A stretch of 64,000 nt of DNA, taken from assembly GCA_002914805.1 (NCBI GenBank), contig JXTB01000114.1:905782-969781 (forward strand). The letters are read 5' to 3'. Source of the stretch: Parasponia andersonii (taxonomy: Eukaryota > Streptophyta > Magnoliopsida > Rosales > Cannabaceae). Below are positions 1-11,866 of this stretch, in pieces. Under the pieces are notes generated by a model. That model did no database searches, was not told the DNA's origin, and was given only the letters and a program-made list of their open reading frames with translations. Position 1 is the first letter of the stretch, and each line of letters begins with the position of its first letter. Made by a program: the position numbers and the translations under genes.

Positions 1-620
1 ATGATGATTTACTTATGGCTCACAGAAAAGAAAGAATCTAAGTCTGCGGATTAAAAGAAATCACGGAGAGCATATATAAGAAACTCAATAATAAACGGCT
101 TGAGGGGAAAAGATCGAAATTCAGGGGGGGGTGGGGGAATGTACTTAAGTTACCTGTGACAATTTGCGTTCTTAAGCTTTGATTATCTGAAAGACGGCTC
201 AATGTGGAAGACAGAAACTATAGTGCGACATATGCGTGAGAAGATGGAAGAATAAAGATTAGATATTAGATAGGGAGCCTTACTAGCTTAGGAAAGAGAA
301 AAAATTAACTTGATAGTTGCTCTGAGAGAAAGAAACTTTAAGATAAATGGAAAGATGTACAAAAATGGCTTGTTGTTGTAAGTATATATAGACAAAAATG
401 AAAAGAAAATGAAATTTATCCACACAAATATGAATGTCAATGACTCAATTCCCCAATAAGGGAATTTAACCTTTGGCATATTATTTTTATTTTTATTTTC
501 TTTTTGTTTCCTTCGTTCTTGTTTGGTTTAGGGACTCATTAATTGAGAAAGATACACATAAGGCAAGGAATCACAAACCCCAAATGTGTTTAAATTTATC
601 ATATATAGAATATATATATT
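1..620. other. AT-rich spacer, no gene seen
   Basis: No coding frame of recognisable content, RNA gene or terminal repeat is visible. There is a run of G at 124-136. Short ORFs on both strands are low-complexity. The homology shared with 40169 onward begins only at about 621. Confidence 0.6.
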
Positions 621-646
621 GTAACCCACGCACTTGCTGCAAGTTA
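621..646 (-). other. Putative Helitron 3' terminal hairpin region
   Basis: Homology between the copies starts at 621 (copy A) and 40169 (copy B). In copy A positions 632-644 (ACTTGCTGCAAGT) form a perfect 6-bp stem with a 1-nt loop, just inside this edge. Helitrons end in a short hairpin followed by CTRR. A clear CTRR is not seen in copy A. In copy B a CTAA can be read on the minus strand a few bases beyond the edge. The site has decayed, so the call is tentative. Confidence 0.35.
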
Positions 647-1164
647 AGCACGATATATTTGCAAATAGTACAGAAAATTATATATAAAATATTTATCATA
701 TTATTTACAATATGTAATATATTTTTACAATAATATGATACTTGTTTAAAATATTATAAAATACTGTTTAAAATATTATAATAAATTGTTGCAATAAAGT
801 AAATTAAATGTTATATCTTTTGTTTCCCTTTTTTTTTTGTGGTTCTTCTTCGCTGTAAGCAGAAAAATAGAAAAGGGAGAAAAGAATAGAATTAATATAT
901 ATATATATGTATATATATGAAGAAGAAAGCTAGTGTATTTTTTATTTTTAAAATATATAGTTTTTATTTATGACTATCAATGAGTGAATTATCTGGTTAA
1001 TTTTCATTTTTTTTTTATGATTCTATTGACGTTGTCTCTGATCTATGATATGGCAAAATATATTGTTAGTTAGATAATGGGTAATAATGATATATTTTAT
1101 TAAATTAGGTGGAGATTAATAATAATTCTTTTACCTTTTTGTAATTTTTTTCGGGTCAGGTATT

Positions 1165-4100
1165 TTTGGATCTGGAAGTATGGCTAGTACTGTCTTTGTT
1201 TCTAGGACGACAAGTGGTACTAGAAGTGGCAATGTTGCGAATTTATCATCTTCAAATATTTTTGATACAATTGTGTCAACCAAAGCTCCTCTGGTTCTAA
1301 AATAAATTTAAAATATTTTTGTCTGTCCGTATAATTATTCGATTATCGGTGGTAACACTATTAGATCAGTGTAGTTTTCTTTGATTGTTAACACTGAGCA
1401 TGGCTTTTTTATCAGGACCTGAGTTGTTTTTCTAAAAATTATTATGAATTTAAACCATGTTTCGTCTTAAATTCTGGTATTTAGTTTATGCCTATTAAAA
1501 TGATAATATAAGGAATATGTTTAGTATAAAGGTGGGAAAAAATGATAGAAAAGTAATAATTTAATTGATAATTAATGGTGTTAGTTATAATTTATTCTCT
1601 TTTGTGAATCAATTAATTGAAAAAGTGTTAATATAAATTATTTGAATATATTTTGTACCATGGGATTGGAGTTGAATTGAGGTGGCCGTGTATATCGTAC
1701 CACCATCTACTTTTTGCTTCTCGAACTTGTCTATAATATTAGGAGTAGGAATGATAGTACAAACTTTGTTGTATTTCGAATTCGAATATTGTTGCTTTGA
1801 TAATAAATTTGATTCCCTGGAGACAAAATAGGAAAAAAAATTAATATGGATATAATTGATAGTATCGGATGATATTTTTATTCATATTATTGTATTTTTG
1901 TTTACCTGTTGTGTTAGAGAATCCAGTTGATTTAGTTCTGCAATTATTTTCTTGTTCTATAATTTTTGTTGTTCTTATGGTTGGGTTTCTCTTGGAACAA
2001 GTGCTGTTAGGAATTCTAGGTATTGAATTGTATGTTGAAACCTAAATGATAGGTTGTAAAAAGAAAAGAAAAGAGAAAAAAAAGCGTAAGAGGAAACTTT
2101 TTTTACTAAAGATAGATTAAATATGATATTTGTTTTATTCTATAATTTGGGAAAGTATGGAATATAATTATTACCTTGTTTTTAATGCATTAGCTTCTGG
2201 TATATCTATATTCATATAATATATCGTTACACATGTACTTGCAGCGTATATGTTTCCTGTTTAATAAAGGAATATATGTTAGTTATTATGTATAATTAAG
2301 AGATAAGAATAATTTTATATATAGGTATAAAATGAATTTATTATTACATAAATATTGCTTTATTGTCATAGATGTAAAGATAGTTATAATTGGCTCTTCC
2401 ATAGTTTGTACAATATCTGTATTAAAGTTTTTTGTTGTTTCTCCCCGTAGAGTGATTTGTAGTTTTTCACTCTTGCAATTGAATAAAATAATGTTAGAAT
2501 ATGATTAAAATAAGGAATGTTTTTTAGATATGAGTTTTTGTTATGTAAGAGTTAATTACCTGATGTTTTGTATTGTTAGAGTTCTTCTTAGTATCATTTT
2601 TTCTTTTACATTTATTTCTTCTGACTCTTGTATTTCTATCAGCATTCCTATAATATCTGTTGTTAAGGAAAGCAAATTAATAAGAGGAAATGTGAATGGT
2701 TATTTAAACTAAATGAGGAAGTAATGCTATGATTAGTTATACTTAATAAAATATTGTTAAATCTATTCTTGAAGCTTGATTGAAGTCTACAAAGTAGAAT
2801 TTGTGCATTAGAATATTTGTTGTTAGAGTTGTTATTGGAATGAAAGATTTTGCTTTAGTGAATTGTAGCATTGCAGTGTGAGGGACAATTTTATATCTCA
2901 GTTTATTTTGTGCGACACTAAAATTACTGATTTGGTAGACTTCTCCTTCAGTTATTTATTGTGAAATTTAATCTCCATTCTGTGTTTTAATTATTCCATG
3001 ATTGCTTCGTGCTGTATTTTAAAGAGAAAAAAAATTAATTTATTTTTGATATATTATAAGATGAAATGCTAAAAAATATATATATATTAATCATATTTTA
3101 TTATAATAAAATAACATATAAGTTAATTAAATATTATTATTTTTATCTTGTGGTCAACTAAAACATAGTCTACGCTTATCAGTCGGCCAGTGGTATTGTC
3201 ATGACCCAAAATCTAAGGTTGTAACTTTTAGTAATTTTGAGTATAAATTAATATAAATAAAGAATTTCATAAAATTCAAAGAAAACTAAGTACTTAGATT
3301 TTTTTATTTTAGTCCTTGAATCATTAGAAATGTTATAAAAAAGGGTGCTCATTTTTAGTTTAGTTTATTAAGAAAGCTACGCCAATCAAAATTCAAGAAA
3401 ACATAGTTAATTTGTACGAAAACTTGGTTTGATAAAAACTTTAATATTGATTAAAATGAAATCCACAAATCTTGAGTCAGAAAGTCCAAAAATTGATTTA
3501 CAAAGTTAATCAAAATTCCAAGTATTTAAAATCTTTAAAAATATTCTCCTTAGGAACCAAAGGGACATGTTTGTACGCCAAATCCTCAATTAGTAGAAAA
3601 TGTGTCCTCATACATTTACTTAGCATAAACAACAAATTTAGCTAAACAGTTAGAAATGAAAATAATGGAACAAGTTATAAGAACCAACCAAAGAGGAATA
3701 GGGATAAGACCGTATACATAAGCCAAGCGACTTGCTTTGCTATCGAGACAACTAATTCAAATGAACAACTACCTAAAAAGAAGGAAAAATAGAAAAGGGT
3801 GAGCTCAAAAGCTTAGTAGGAAAATTGTTACCTCATTTGAAAACCTTTTTAGTGATGGAAAGTCTATACATGGTTAGTTTAATCTAAAACATCTTTTTAC
3901 AAGACCATATGTATATACTTATACATATCTATTTCCAAAGCTGATAGTCTATATATGTATATGCATATAACTATATATATAGATATGAAAACACATTATC
4001 CAAAACCAATAGTCCATATGCACATACTTGTATATAGATATACAAAGTATGATATCTGAAACTCAATCAATCCACAAACACGTGACACAAATCTATCCAT

Positions 4101-5551
4101 ACCCATGAGTTCATCACCTCTCATCAATGGAAACTAGGGTGTTGACACTACGTGTGCCATACAGTCTACCTGACACCTAGCCCATAACCATAGAAGACAC
4201 CCGTGTGTCACATACCAAACTTAGAGGGGTAACCGTATTGCCTACGTCTGCTAATGTCAGTGGGGTCACAACGCCACACTATAAAAACCCTATAATGCTA
4301 ACCTGAGACTCATATATGATCCTATGGCACGTGTACTCTAAGCTGATGTGTAAAAGTAGCCATGTAGTAATTTAAGTTCAAATGATGCTTTGGTTTTAAA
4401 TAAAATGGTAAATTAAATTTTATAGAAAAATGGGTAGCATAATAGCCCTATTTTAATATATCCAAAAATAACTTATACTCAGAAAAGTCCCAAAGCAATC
4501 CAATACATAAATCATACTATTCAATTCCATCACAGATATTTAAAAGTTCTAAAATCACATTTATTCTAATATGTTGCAGAAAATAAGTTTTATTAAAAAA
4601 TGACGTAAAAGAAAGATAACCGAATCCCTACCTCACTAGAATAGCGATACCACGCTATTGGATGCTCAAGGTGCCGATTGGACGATCGTTCAGAGGGTTT
4701 GGAACCAATTTCATCCGCTTGATCGCTCACTTGAGAATAATCAACTTCTCAATGAAGCTCTGAATCAATGAACGGATCTCTTCATTGAATTCTTAATGTC
4801 TAAAATAGCTAAGTTAGATATATAACTTGACAATTCAGGTCCGAACTGACACTGGACCATTGTACACAAAACTAGACAAAATTTAAGCCGTTAGATATTG
4901 ATTTTCATGTCGGTCACCAAATATAGTCAATATATATATATATCAAAGGTCACCATTTTCTGAGTATATTCCAAAAATGACAACAAAAATGAAATCTAAC
5001 GGTCGAATTAAAAATCAAACTCAAGCTCAAAAATAGACAAAAATGGCAACTTTCAAATTGGGCAAAATGGGATCGTGAAATATATACCTTGAGGTTCCTC
5101 TCGATGATACGAATCCAACGAGGCCAAGAATATAGCCTAAAATAGTCCAAAACGGCGCTGGAAAATCAAAACTTTTTGTGGCCAAAAATAGCATTTTCCG
5201 GGGACTGGTAGTGTGGGCTGTTGGAGGCGCAAGAGGGACTCGACGGTAGCTGGCCTGGCCGGTAGTGGGTGAGGCGGCGGTGACACTCCTTGATCCTCCT
5301 TCGGTCGAGAGTGAGAGAGAGAGAATAGAGAGGGAGAAAGTGAATCGGGAGGGGGGGAGATAGAGGAGAGAGAGAAAAACTTATATATATAATTTAATTA
5401 TTTTTTTAAATGATATGGTCAAATGACCTAATTACCCTTAAAAAATTGGGTTATTACAGGTATAGTCGTTATTGTGCTAGAATCTTCTAATCCGAGCTTC
5501 TATTACTCTATAAATTTCATTCGATTTAAGAGATCGAATAGGTGTTGTCAT
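1165..5551 (-). pseudogene. RPA70-like gene of Helitron copy A, disrupted
   Basis: This is a single-stranded-DNA-binding protein of the replication protein A large-subunit type, commonly carried by plant Helitrons. On the minus strand a start (M-T-T-P-I-R-S-L) lies at 5551 and the exon resumes below 3196 with T-T-G-R-L-I-S-V-D-Y-V-L-V. At about 2680-2560 a second OB-fold segment reads D-I-I-G-M-L-I-E then R-R-T-L. The last recognisable segment, near 1310-1165, reads R-G-A-L-V-D-T-I-V-S-K-I. The segments are separated by AT-rich introns. Exon 1 carries a stop and is split by the 2262-bp solo LTR. The parallel gene in copy B has the same segments without that insertion. Confidence 0.7.
3197..5458. 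mobile_element. Solo LTR (2262 bp) with GGTAT target duplication
   Basis: The element starts TGTCATGACCCAA and ends TTGGGTTATTACA, the TG...CA ends of an LTR with a partly inverted terminal match. The 5-bp direct repeat GGTAT flanks it at 3192-3196 and 5459-5463. It interrupts exon 1 of the RPA-like gene, and copy B near 42690 shows the uninterrupted exon. There is no internal coding region and no second LTR, as expected after LTR-LTR recombination. It shares long stretches with 36590-39483, for example the 'GGTCGTTCAGAGGGT'-type segment at about 4685, so both belong to one family. Short ORFs inside it are not genes. Confidence 0.85.
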
Positions 5552-5689
5552 TTTTTTCTTTTAACGGCAAACGAAAAAAGTTTTATGAAATAAGAATTTT
5601 ATTATTAATATATGAAAAATTAATGATTAAAAATAAGTAAATATCAAAAAAGATGATATTAAGGTAATATTTGAAGGATAATATAAAAA

Positions 5690-8600
5690 TATCTTATTAC
5701 ATATTTTTCAAGTATTTTAAACCATGTTATATCTTCATTTTTAAGATCTTTTATTCATTCTGTAGTACCATTTCCAATATTTAGTATCCATTTTGAAAAT
5801 TCTAAGATTTCTTTTTTTTTTTCTTCTTCTGTAGTATTAGGATTTTTCAGTCTCATATTTTCTATTAGTAATAATAATTTTAAAAGCAGCTATAAGTAAG
5901 AATTATTTATTTAAATGCAACTATAAGTAAGAATTATTTATACTTGTATTTATTATATTTTATTTTGTTTCATTGGGCATAACAGGTAAATTTGTCAGAA
6001 ATCACCACCTAATATAACTGTCATCCCACCAAAAGATTGTTCAGAATTATTTCTTCAATCTTGTAATGTTTTGTCTAAGACTTCAAAATAGTGTTTATTA
6101 TTCATTGGTGCTTTGTTCTATAATATTAATGATGTTTTTTTTTATTAATTTTTCTAATTAAGTTCCTTTTTTGATATGGCAAGTAGAGAATTTATCAGTT
6201 AATAGAAGTATTTGAAATCTTGAATATGCGGTTCTGTCTTTAGGTAATAAGAATGATGCTATTCCAAATGAAGCAATGGCTCAAATAATTTTTTTATTTG
6301 ATCTAATTTTTATGATAATTGTATTCCATAACTAAGTTTTGCTAGTACCTCCATATCCATAAGTAAAAAATAAAATTTATTTTTTTATTATTTAATGATT
6401 CTATAATTTGTTCATAAATATAACAGTGTTCATTATTTAAGTTTTTTTTTCTAAGATGATATTTACTTCTTTTAATTTTTGAATATCATAATTTAATTTT
6501 TCTTTCAAAAGTTTTTGGATTGTTGAATAAGGTTTTCATTGTGTAAAATATCTTATATTATAAGTTTTCAATGATTTTTAAGTAATATTGTCAGATTATT
6601 TACATTACAAAATAATAGAATTATAGTAAATAATTACCGTCATTGATGCGTTGTTGACCAAAATGAAGTTTCTAATATTGATTCATTCTATTCTTTATCT
6701 TCTCTTAATAAACTTACTGTATTATATACTATTTGATTCGTTGAGTATGTTATGCCATTAACAGTTCGTATAGATTCGAAGCTTGTTGCGCCTTTTTGAT
6801 GGTTTAATAATAATTTTAAATAATATAATTCTCCTGAGCTTGGATGGACATAGAAAGTTCATCTAATTGAATATCCTAATTTTCTAGATGCCTAAATTTT
6901 ATCTTTATTATTCTATATCCATTTCGTGAGAAATTGTATATATAATAGTTATCTAGCTTCTATATTGATTTTATTTATTTCTATCCATTCTGCTAAGGTT
7001 ATTTTTTGAATCCCTAGTTGCTTGACTATATTGTCAAGACATTGATTTGAATGAAATATTATATTTTATATATGTGGTAGATAAATTATTAATCTTTGTA
7101 TTAACGGATTTCTGTGATGTTTAAGATATTTATATAATCTCCACATAGCTTCATACGGTGTTATAAATCGATAATTAATATAGTTTTTTATTTTATTTAT
7201 TTCTTTATAAGTAGTTTGTCCAGCTTATTCAATGCAAATATTGTCTTCTATTACTGTTCTTATTCTATGAGGGCCTTTTGTTAAATATTTAAATAAGTAA
7301 TTTATTAATATTGATTGCGAACATATTTCAACATTTATATGGGCATGAATATATTTCAACTCTTTATTATAAGGAACTACAAATCTATTGTCTAATTTAA
7401 TATTTTCTTTGTGTATATAAAATGTTGTATTTCTACGTTTATAATTGACAAATCCATTCTCCTCAATAGTTGTTTCATGTTTATATTGTTTAGAGAATTT
7501 TTTTGAACAGACGGAGTTCTTCATACATGGAGCATTTGTTTTGGCAGCACCACATAGTCTATATATCATGAATTCTGCTACAATGCTATGTTCTTCCTGG
7601 TGTTTTTCAGGGTTTGGTATTTCAGTTGAGATAAATTTATCTATTTGTGATAATTTTAATAATTTTTCATTAGGATGTAACCAGAATAAGAAATGGCAGT
7701 GGGGTAGACCTCGCTTTTGAAATCCGATAACATATAGATCTATATTACAAAATGAGCAGAAAAAAGAAAAAAGGGGATGGGGAATAGAAGAACAAGCAGA
7801 TGTTAATTTCAATTAAAAATAAGAGTAATTGATTTTTATGATATAGTTCTATTTACTTGATTGAATAACATAATCTTTCCTGCAATAATTATTCCAAAAA
7901 ACTTTATCAGCTTTAATAGTAGATAAGACTTGATTTAATTTCATTTTAAAGATTCTTACAATTATGTCGAGTCCGTCCTCAGCATTTTGACCAAGAATTT
8001 TAATTAATACACATATAATTTCAAAACATTTAGGATTATATGTAAATATTATAAATAAATCAGGGTCTCCGTATGGTCTACATTTTGTCATTCCGTCTTG
8101 ATAATTTTGGATCATATATCTGAGACTTCTAGTATAGTTGGATAGAAGAATAATTCTTTTACCAATAGCTCTAGCATCAGTGTCTCCTCTTGTAACAGCA
8201 TCCTGGAGGCCTCGATAAATTTCAGATCTTAGATTATTTTGGTATTTTATGATATAATCCAATTTTTCTTCTTCAACGAAAGCATATGCATCAACTACAT
8301 ATTATTAAAAAAGTCATTCACTTTTAAGCAAGATATTATTTACATCTTTATGTTCTTGTAATTGATAACAATAAAGTGCTCTCATATGTATTCTATTTGT
8401 ATTCAAGATTAAATTAGTTCTATAGCCATATGGGAATAAAAATGGATATTATAAGGCCATATAACATGGGTATAATTTTGTGATTCTCTGTAAATTATCT
8501 GTTTTATCTTAGATTATAATATCTCTTTCTTGTTCATATTCACCAATATCTATAACAATTAGACCTCCTATATCATTTGATGTACGTAGTTCATATTGAT

Positions 8601-9541
8601 CATTATCTGTATACTGCCCCCTATTAATCTTAGTTTCATAGATAGAATTTTATTTTTATTATACATGTCTTTAATCATGCGAAAAAGTTTTACTAATTTA
8701 TTATTTTTATCAAGTATTTTAATTAGGCTTTCTATTATCTTTTTTTTGTTAATTCTTTTGATGCATCATCAAATAAGAGTGTTGATATTTGATTTTTAAT
8801 TTCATTTTATGTGTCATATATATAACTAAGAAAATCTTAGTAGATTATTATTTGTTGGTAATAGTGATCCTATGAGATGATATTTTTGGCCGCTGATTTT
8901 AAAGATGTATAGACCATCTAAATTTCTTTTATTTTATTCTATGTTTACTCCGAAAGATGTAAAAATAAACATAGAATTAAAAGTTTGAATATTTTTTCAG
9001 AAATGTGCACTCAGAGGCCCTCCATAGTAATTGAGTAATTGGTTTAATATAGGAGGAGGATTTCTTGCTGAGGGAAGTTTGATCTTTCCATCTTTACAAC
9101 ATATATTATATGTTGGAGGATATATTAATGAGCTATAATGTTTATAGACATAAGAATAATCATCAAAATTATAATATTTATTAATATTATCTATAATATA
9201 AGATTCAATAAAAGTGAAGAATGAGAAAATGTGCATGGGATCAAATTTGTAATAAAAATTTTTATTTTTTTTATTTGTTAATTGAAGGGTATAGGGAAAT
9301 TACTATTTGTGTTGGAGTTGATTGATGCAGATGGTCCAATTAAGTGAAAGAAATATTGTTTATAATCTATAAAGTTCGACATTGAAGTAATTCTTGATTG
9401 ATGGACATTGACTAGTATCATACTGGAGTCCTCACAGTATTGATCAGAGATATTATCACTACTACATCTAGAGTCTTTATTAAGAAGACAATGGTAACAC
9501 TGTAAATGTTGATGTTTTGATGACGAAATATTTTTTGCCAC
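5690..9541 (-). pseudogene. RepHel (Helitron Rep/helicase) copy A, C-terminus deleted
   Basis: This is a Helitron transposase relic. Read from 9541 downward there is an N-terminal region, a C-C-K-D-G-K-I-K-L-P segment with S-G-Q-K-Y-H-L-I-G (9236-8880), and a Helitron_like_N block (8262-7849) with G-L-Q-D-A-V-T-R-G-D-T-D-A and Y-M-I-Q-N-Y-Q-D. The Rep block (7812-7225) has the HUH motif H-C-H in K-R-G-L-P-H-C-H-F and a tyrosine motif Y-L-F-K-Y-L-T-K-G. Helicase remnants follow, including Walker B G-G-D-F then a TGA at 5997-5995. The Pif1 C-terminal domain, present at 42993-43439 in copy B, is absent: sequence jumps from the RPA gene start to the central helicase. Many frameshifts and stops make it inactive. 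Confidence 0.85.
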
Positions 9542-10660
9542 TATTTTATTATTTATTTGATTGAAAAAATAAAAGAAAATATTATTAAGGAAATGATATA
9601 ATAGTATTTTATATGCATTAAAGAATTGATGTATATACTTTTGCTTTGTTTTTTTTTGTTTTTTTTTTCCTTATTCTATTATCTACAGTATTAGCGTTCA
9701 TACTTTTTAAAAATTATACCTTTTAGTTATGTCTTGGTCATATTTTTATGTCTTTTAGCTTTTATATATTTATTATTATTATTATGAATTTTTTCGTATA
9801 CTATGATTTTTTTTTTGTATATTGCTAGTATTTTGTCTCTCTAATTACTGTTTACATTATATTGCTTCGTTATTTTTTTGATGATTATATTATTACATTA
9901 ATTTTTATATATAAAAGTTTATTTCTTTCGCATTTTTTGTTTTTTAGTTGAATTAAATTAGGAAAAATACTAAAGAAATATTTCAGAAAATATGTTGGTG
10001 GTGTATATCTTTATTTAATACATATTAATTTTAATTATTTATACTGGCTTATTAATGTATAAAATGAATTGAAAATTACTCGGTTTTTTATAGTCCTTTA
10101 AGTTACGAAATAATTTTTTCGCTATTAATTTATTGTCTATCTAACTGAAGATATAAAAGAAACTGTTGTTATATGAATGATATAATAGTATTATTTATCC
10201 ATAAAATAGTTGATGTAGATTTTTTTTATCTTTTTTTTTTGTTCTTTTATTGCTGATATTGTCGGTGTTCAAACTTTTTTGGAGTTATATTTTTTTTTAG
10301 CAATATTAAGGTTTTTTATTTTTTTATTTTTAATTTTTATATTTAGTATTATCATGATAATATTATCCACATATTAAGATATTTTTATATATATTTCTGA
10401 AATTACTTTATGTTTTTAATTATTATTTATGTTATATTTTGCTTTATTACTGTTTTTGACATCATATTATTGGATAAGTTTTGTATATATGAAAGTTTAT
10501 TTTTTTCCTCCTTTTTGATTTTAACAGTATAAAATTGGAGGAAAATATAGCCAATTTTCTAAGAAAATATGTTCATAGTATATATAGTTATTTAAGATAT
10601 ATTAATTTTAAGTATCCATACCTGTTAATTGATGTATAAAATAAATCCGTAATTTTTTCC
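9525..10660. repeat. Direct tandem duplication, two units of about 575 bp
   Basis: Positions about 9525-10098 and 10108-10660 match in order along their length. Both contain an 'ATTTATTGTCTAT/ATTATTTATTTG' start, 'GATATAATAGTATT', a long T tract, and 'AAGAAAATATGTT...TATATTAATTTTAA' near the end. The duplication lies upstream of the RepHel start. Copy B appears to have one related unit after 47690. No coding content is seen. Confidence 0.65.
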
Positions 10661-10908
10661 TTTTCTTTTTTTTAAATTACAAAATTTATTTTTGTGTAGA
10701 TTCTTAAAAATACAAATTCATATCATTTCTTTAAAGCAGTTGAGCAGTAATAATGTTTAACCTGCATTGCTCTTATTATTTCTATCCATTTATTTTATTT
10801 AGATTATTAAAATTATAGACTTATATTTTCTCCCCAAATATTCAGAATGCATTAACATTATTTTGTATTTATTGATCTATTTTTTTTCTCATCTAAAATT
10901 CTATTTAT

Positions 10909-10939
<31 letters not shown>

Positions 10940-11866
10940 ATTATTTTTTATTTATTGATCTATTTGTTTCTCGATTAAAATTTGATTTCTTTTATACGTA
11001 TACTACAAGATAGGAATTATTGTAATTATATATACTTTTGTTTCGTTAATCGAATTAATAGTAATAAAATGATGGATGTGAATATGTGATATATTACTTA
11101 TCCAAATTTTTATACTCTTAATATTCTTTTACGCTCTTTTTATGTTTTTGATATCGCATTTTTTCTCCCTTTTTTTCCATTTCTTTTTCTTCCTTTTCTT
11201 TCTATATTTTTCCATTTCATTCGATACTATATAGTGTATATGCATAATGTAAGGTATTAATTACAAAAACTAATAAATTATTTTATTTCATTATTCAAGG
11301 TTATTGTAATTGAATTTTAAATGCGATATTTTAAATATTTGAAAAATCAGAATTTGTTCATTTTATCATTAAAATTTAGGGTAATATGCCCTAAACCATT
11401 GTAGTTTTTTATTTTTCTATTCCTTTTCACTTTGTTTTTTTCTTCTGAATTTTGTCTATCTCTGTTTTTTTTTATTGTCCTCTTCTCTTTTTTTAACATG
11501 TTTTTACCCTTTTTTTTCTTTAATTTCAGGAAACATCTATTGCATAATTTAAGATATCAATTATTCAATTTAATAAAACCTTGGCCTCTTGTAACTAATC
11601 AGTGTGGTCAAATCTTAAATAGAATATCTTCATTATGTACAAAATTAAAGCCATTCAGTTTAAATATACAACATATCAACTTATATACATAATGAATCAA
11701 AGATTACATATATGCTAAAAATAAAATTTTTGTGAATGATTTTATAATCCAATTAATTGCAATCTTATTTTTCTTCTGTGTTGTTTTGTCTAGAGTATGA
11801 TCTTCTTGCTTCCTTTAGCCAATAAAAGTACTAGAATATTTGACCAATCAAATATGATTGGTTTTT
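10661..11866. other. Helitron upstream non-coding DNA
   Basis: AT-rich with a (TA)12 run at 10909-10932 and pyrimidine tracts near 11160-11220 and 11400-11530. The last 150 bases align with about 49180-49320 of copy B, which places it in the Helitron leader. No gene is recognised. Confidence 0.5.

Noticed and set aside
11862-11866. TTTTT/TTTTC as a firm target duplication of the gypsy element
   Set aside because: Low complexity with one mismatch; insertion is supported instead by the copy B empty site.
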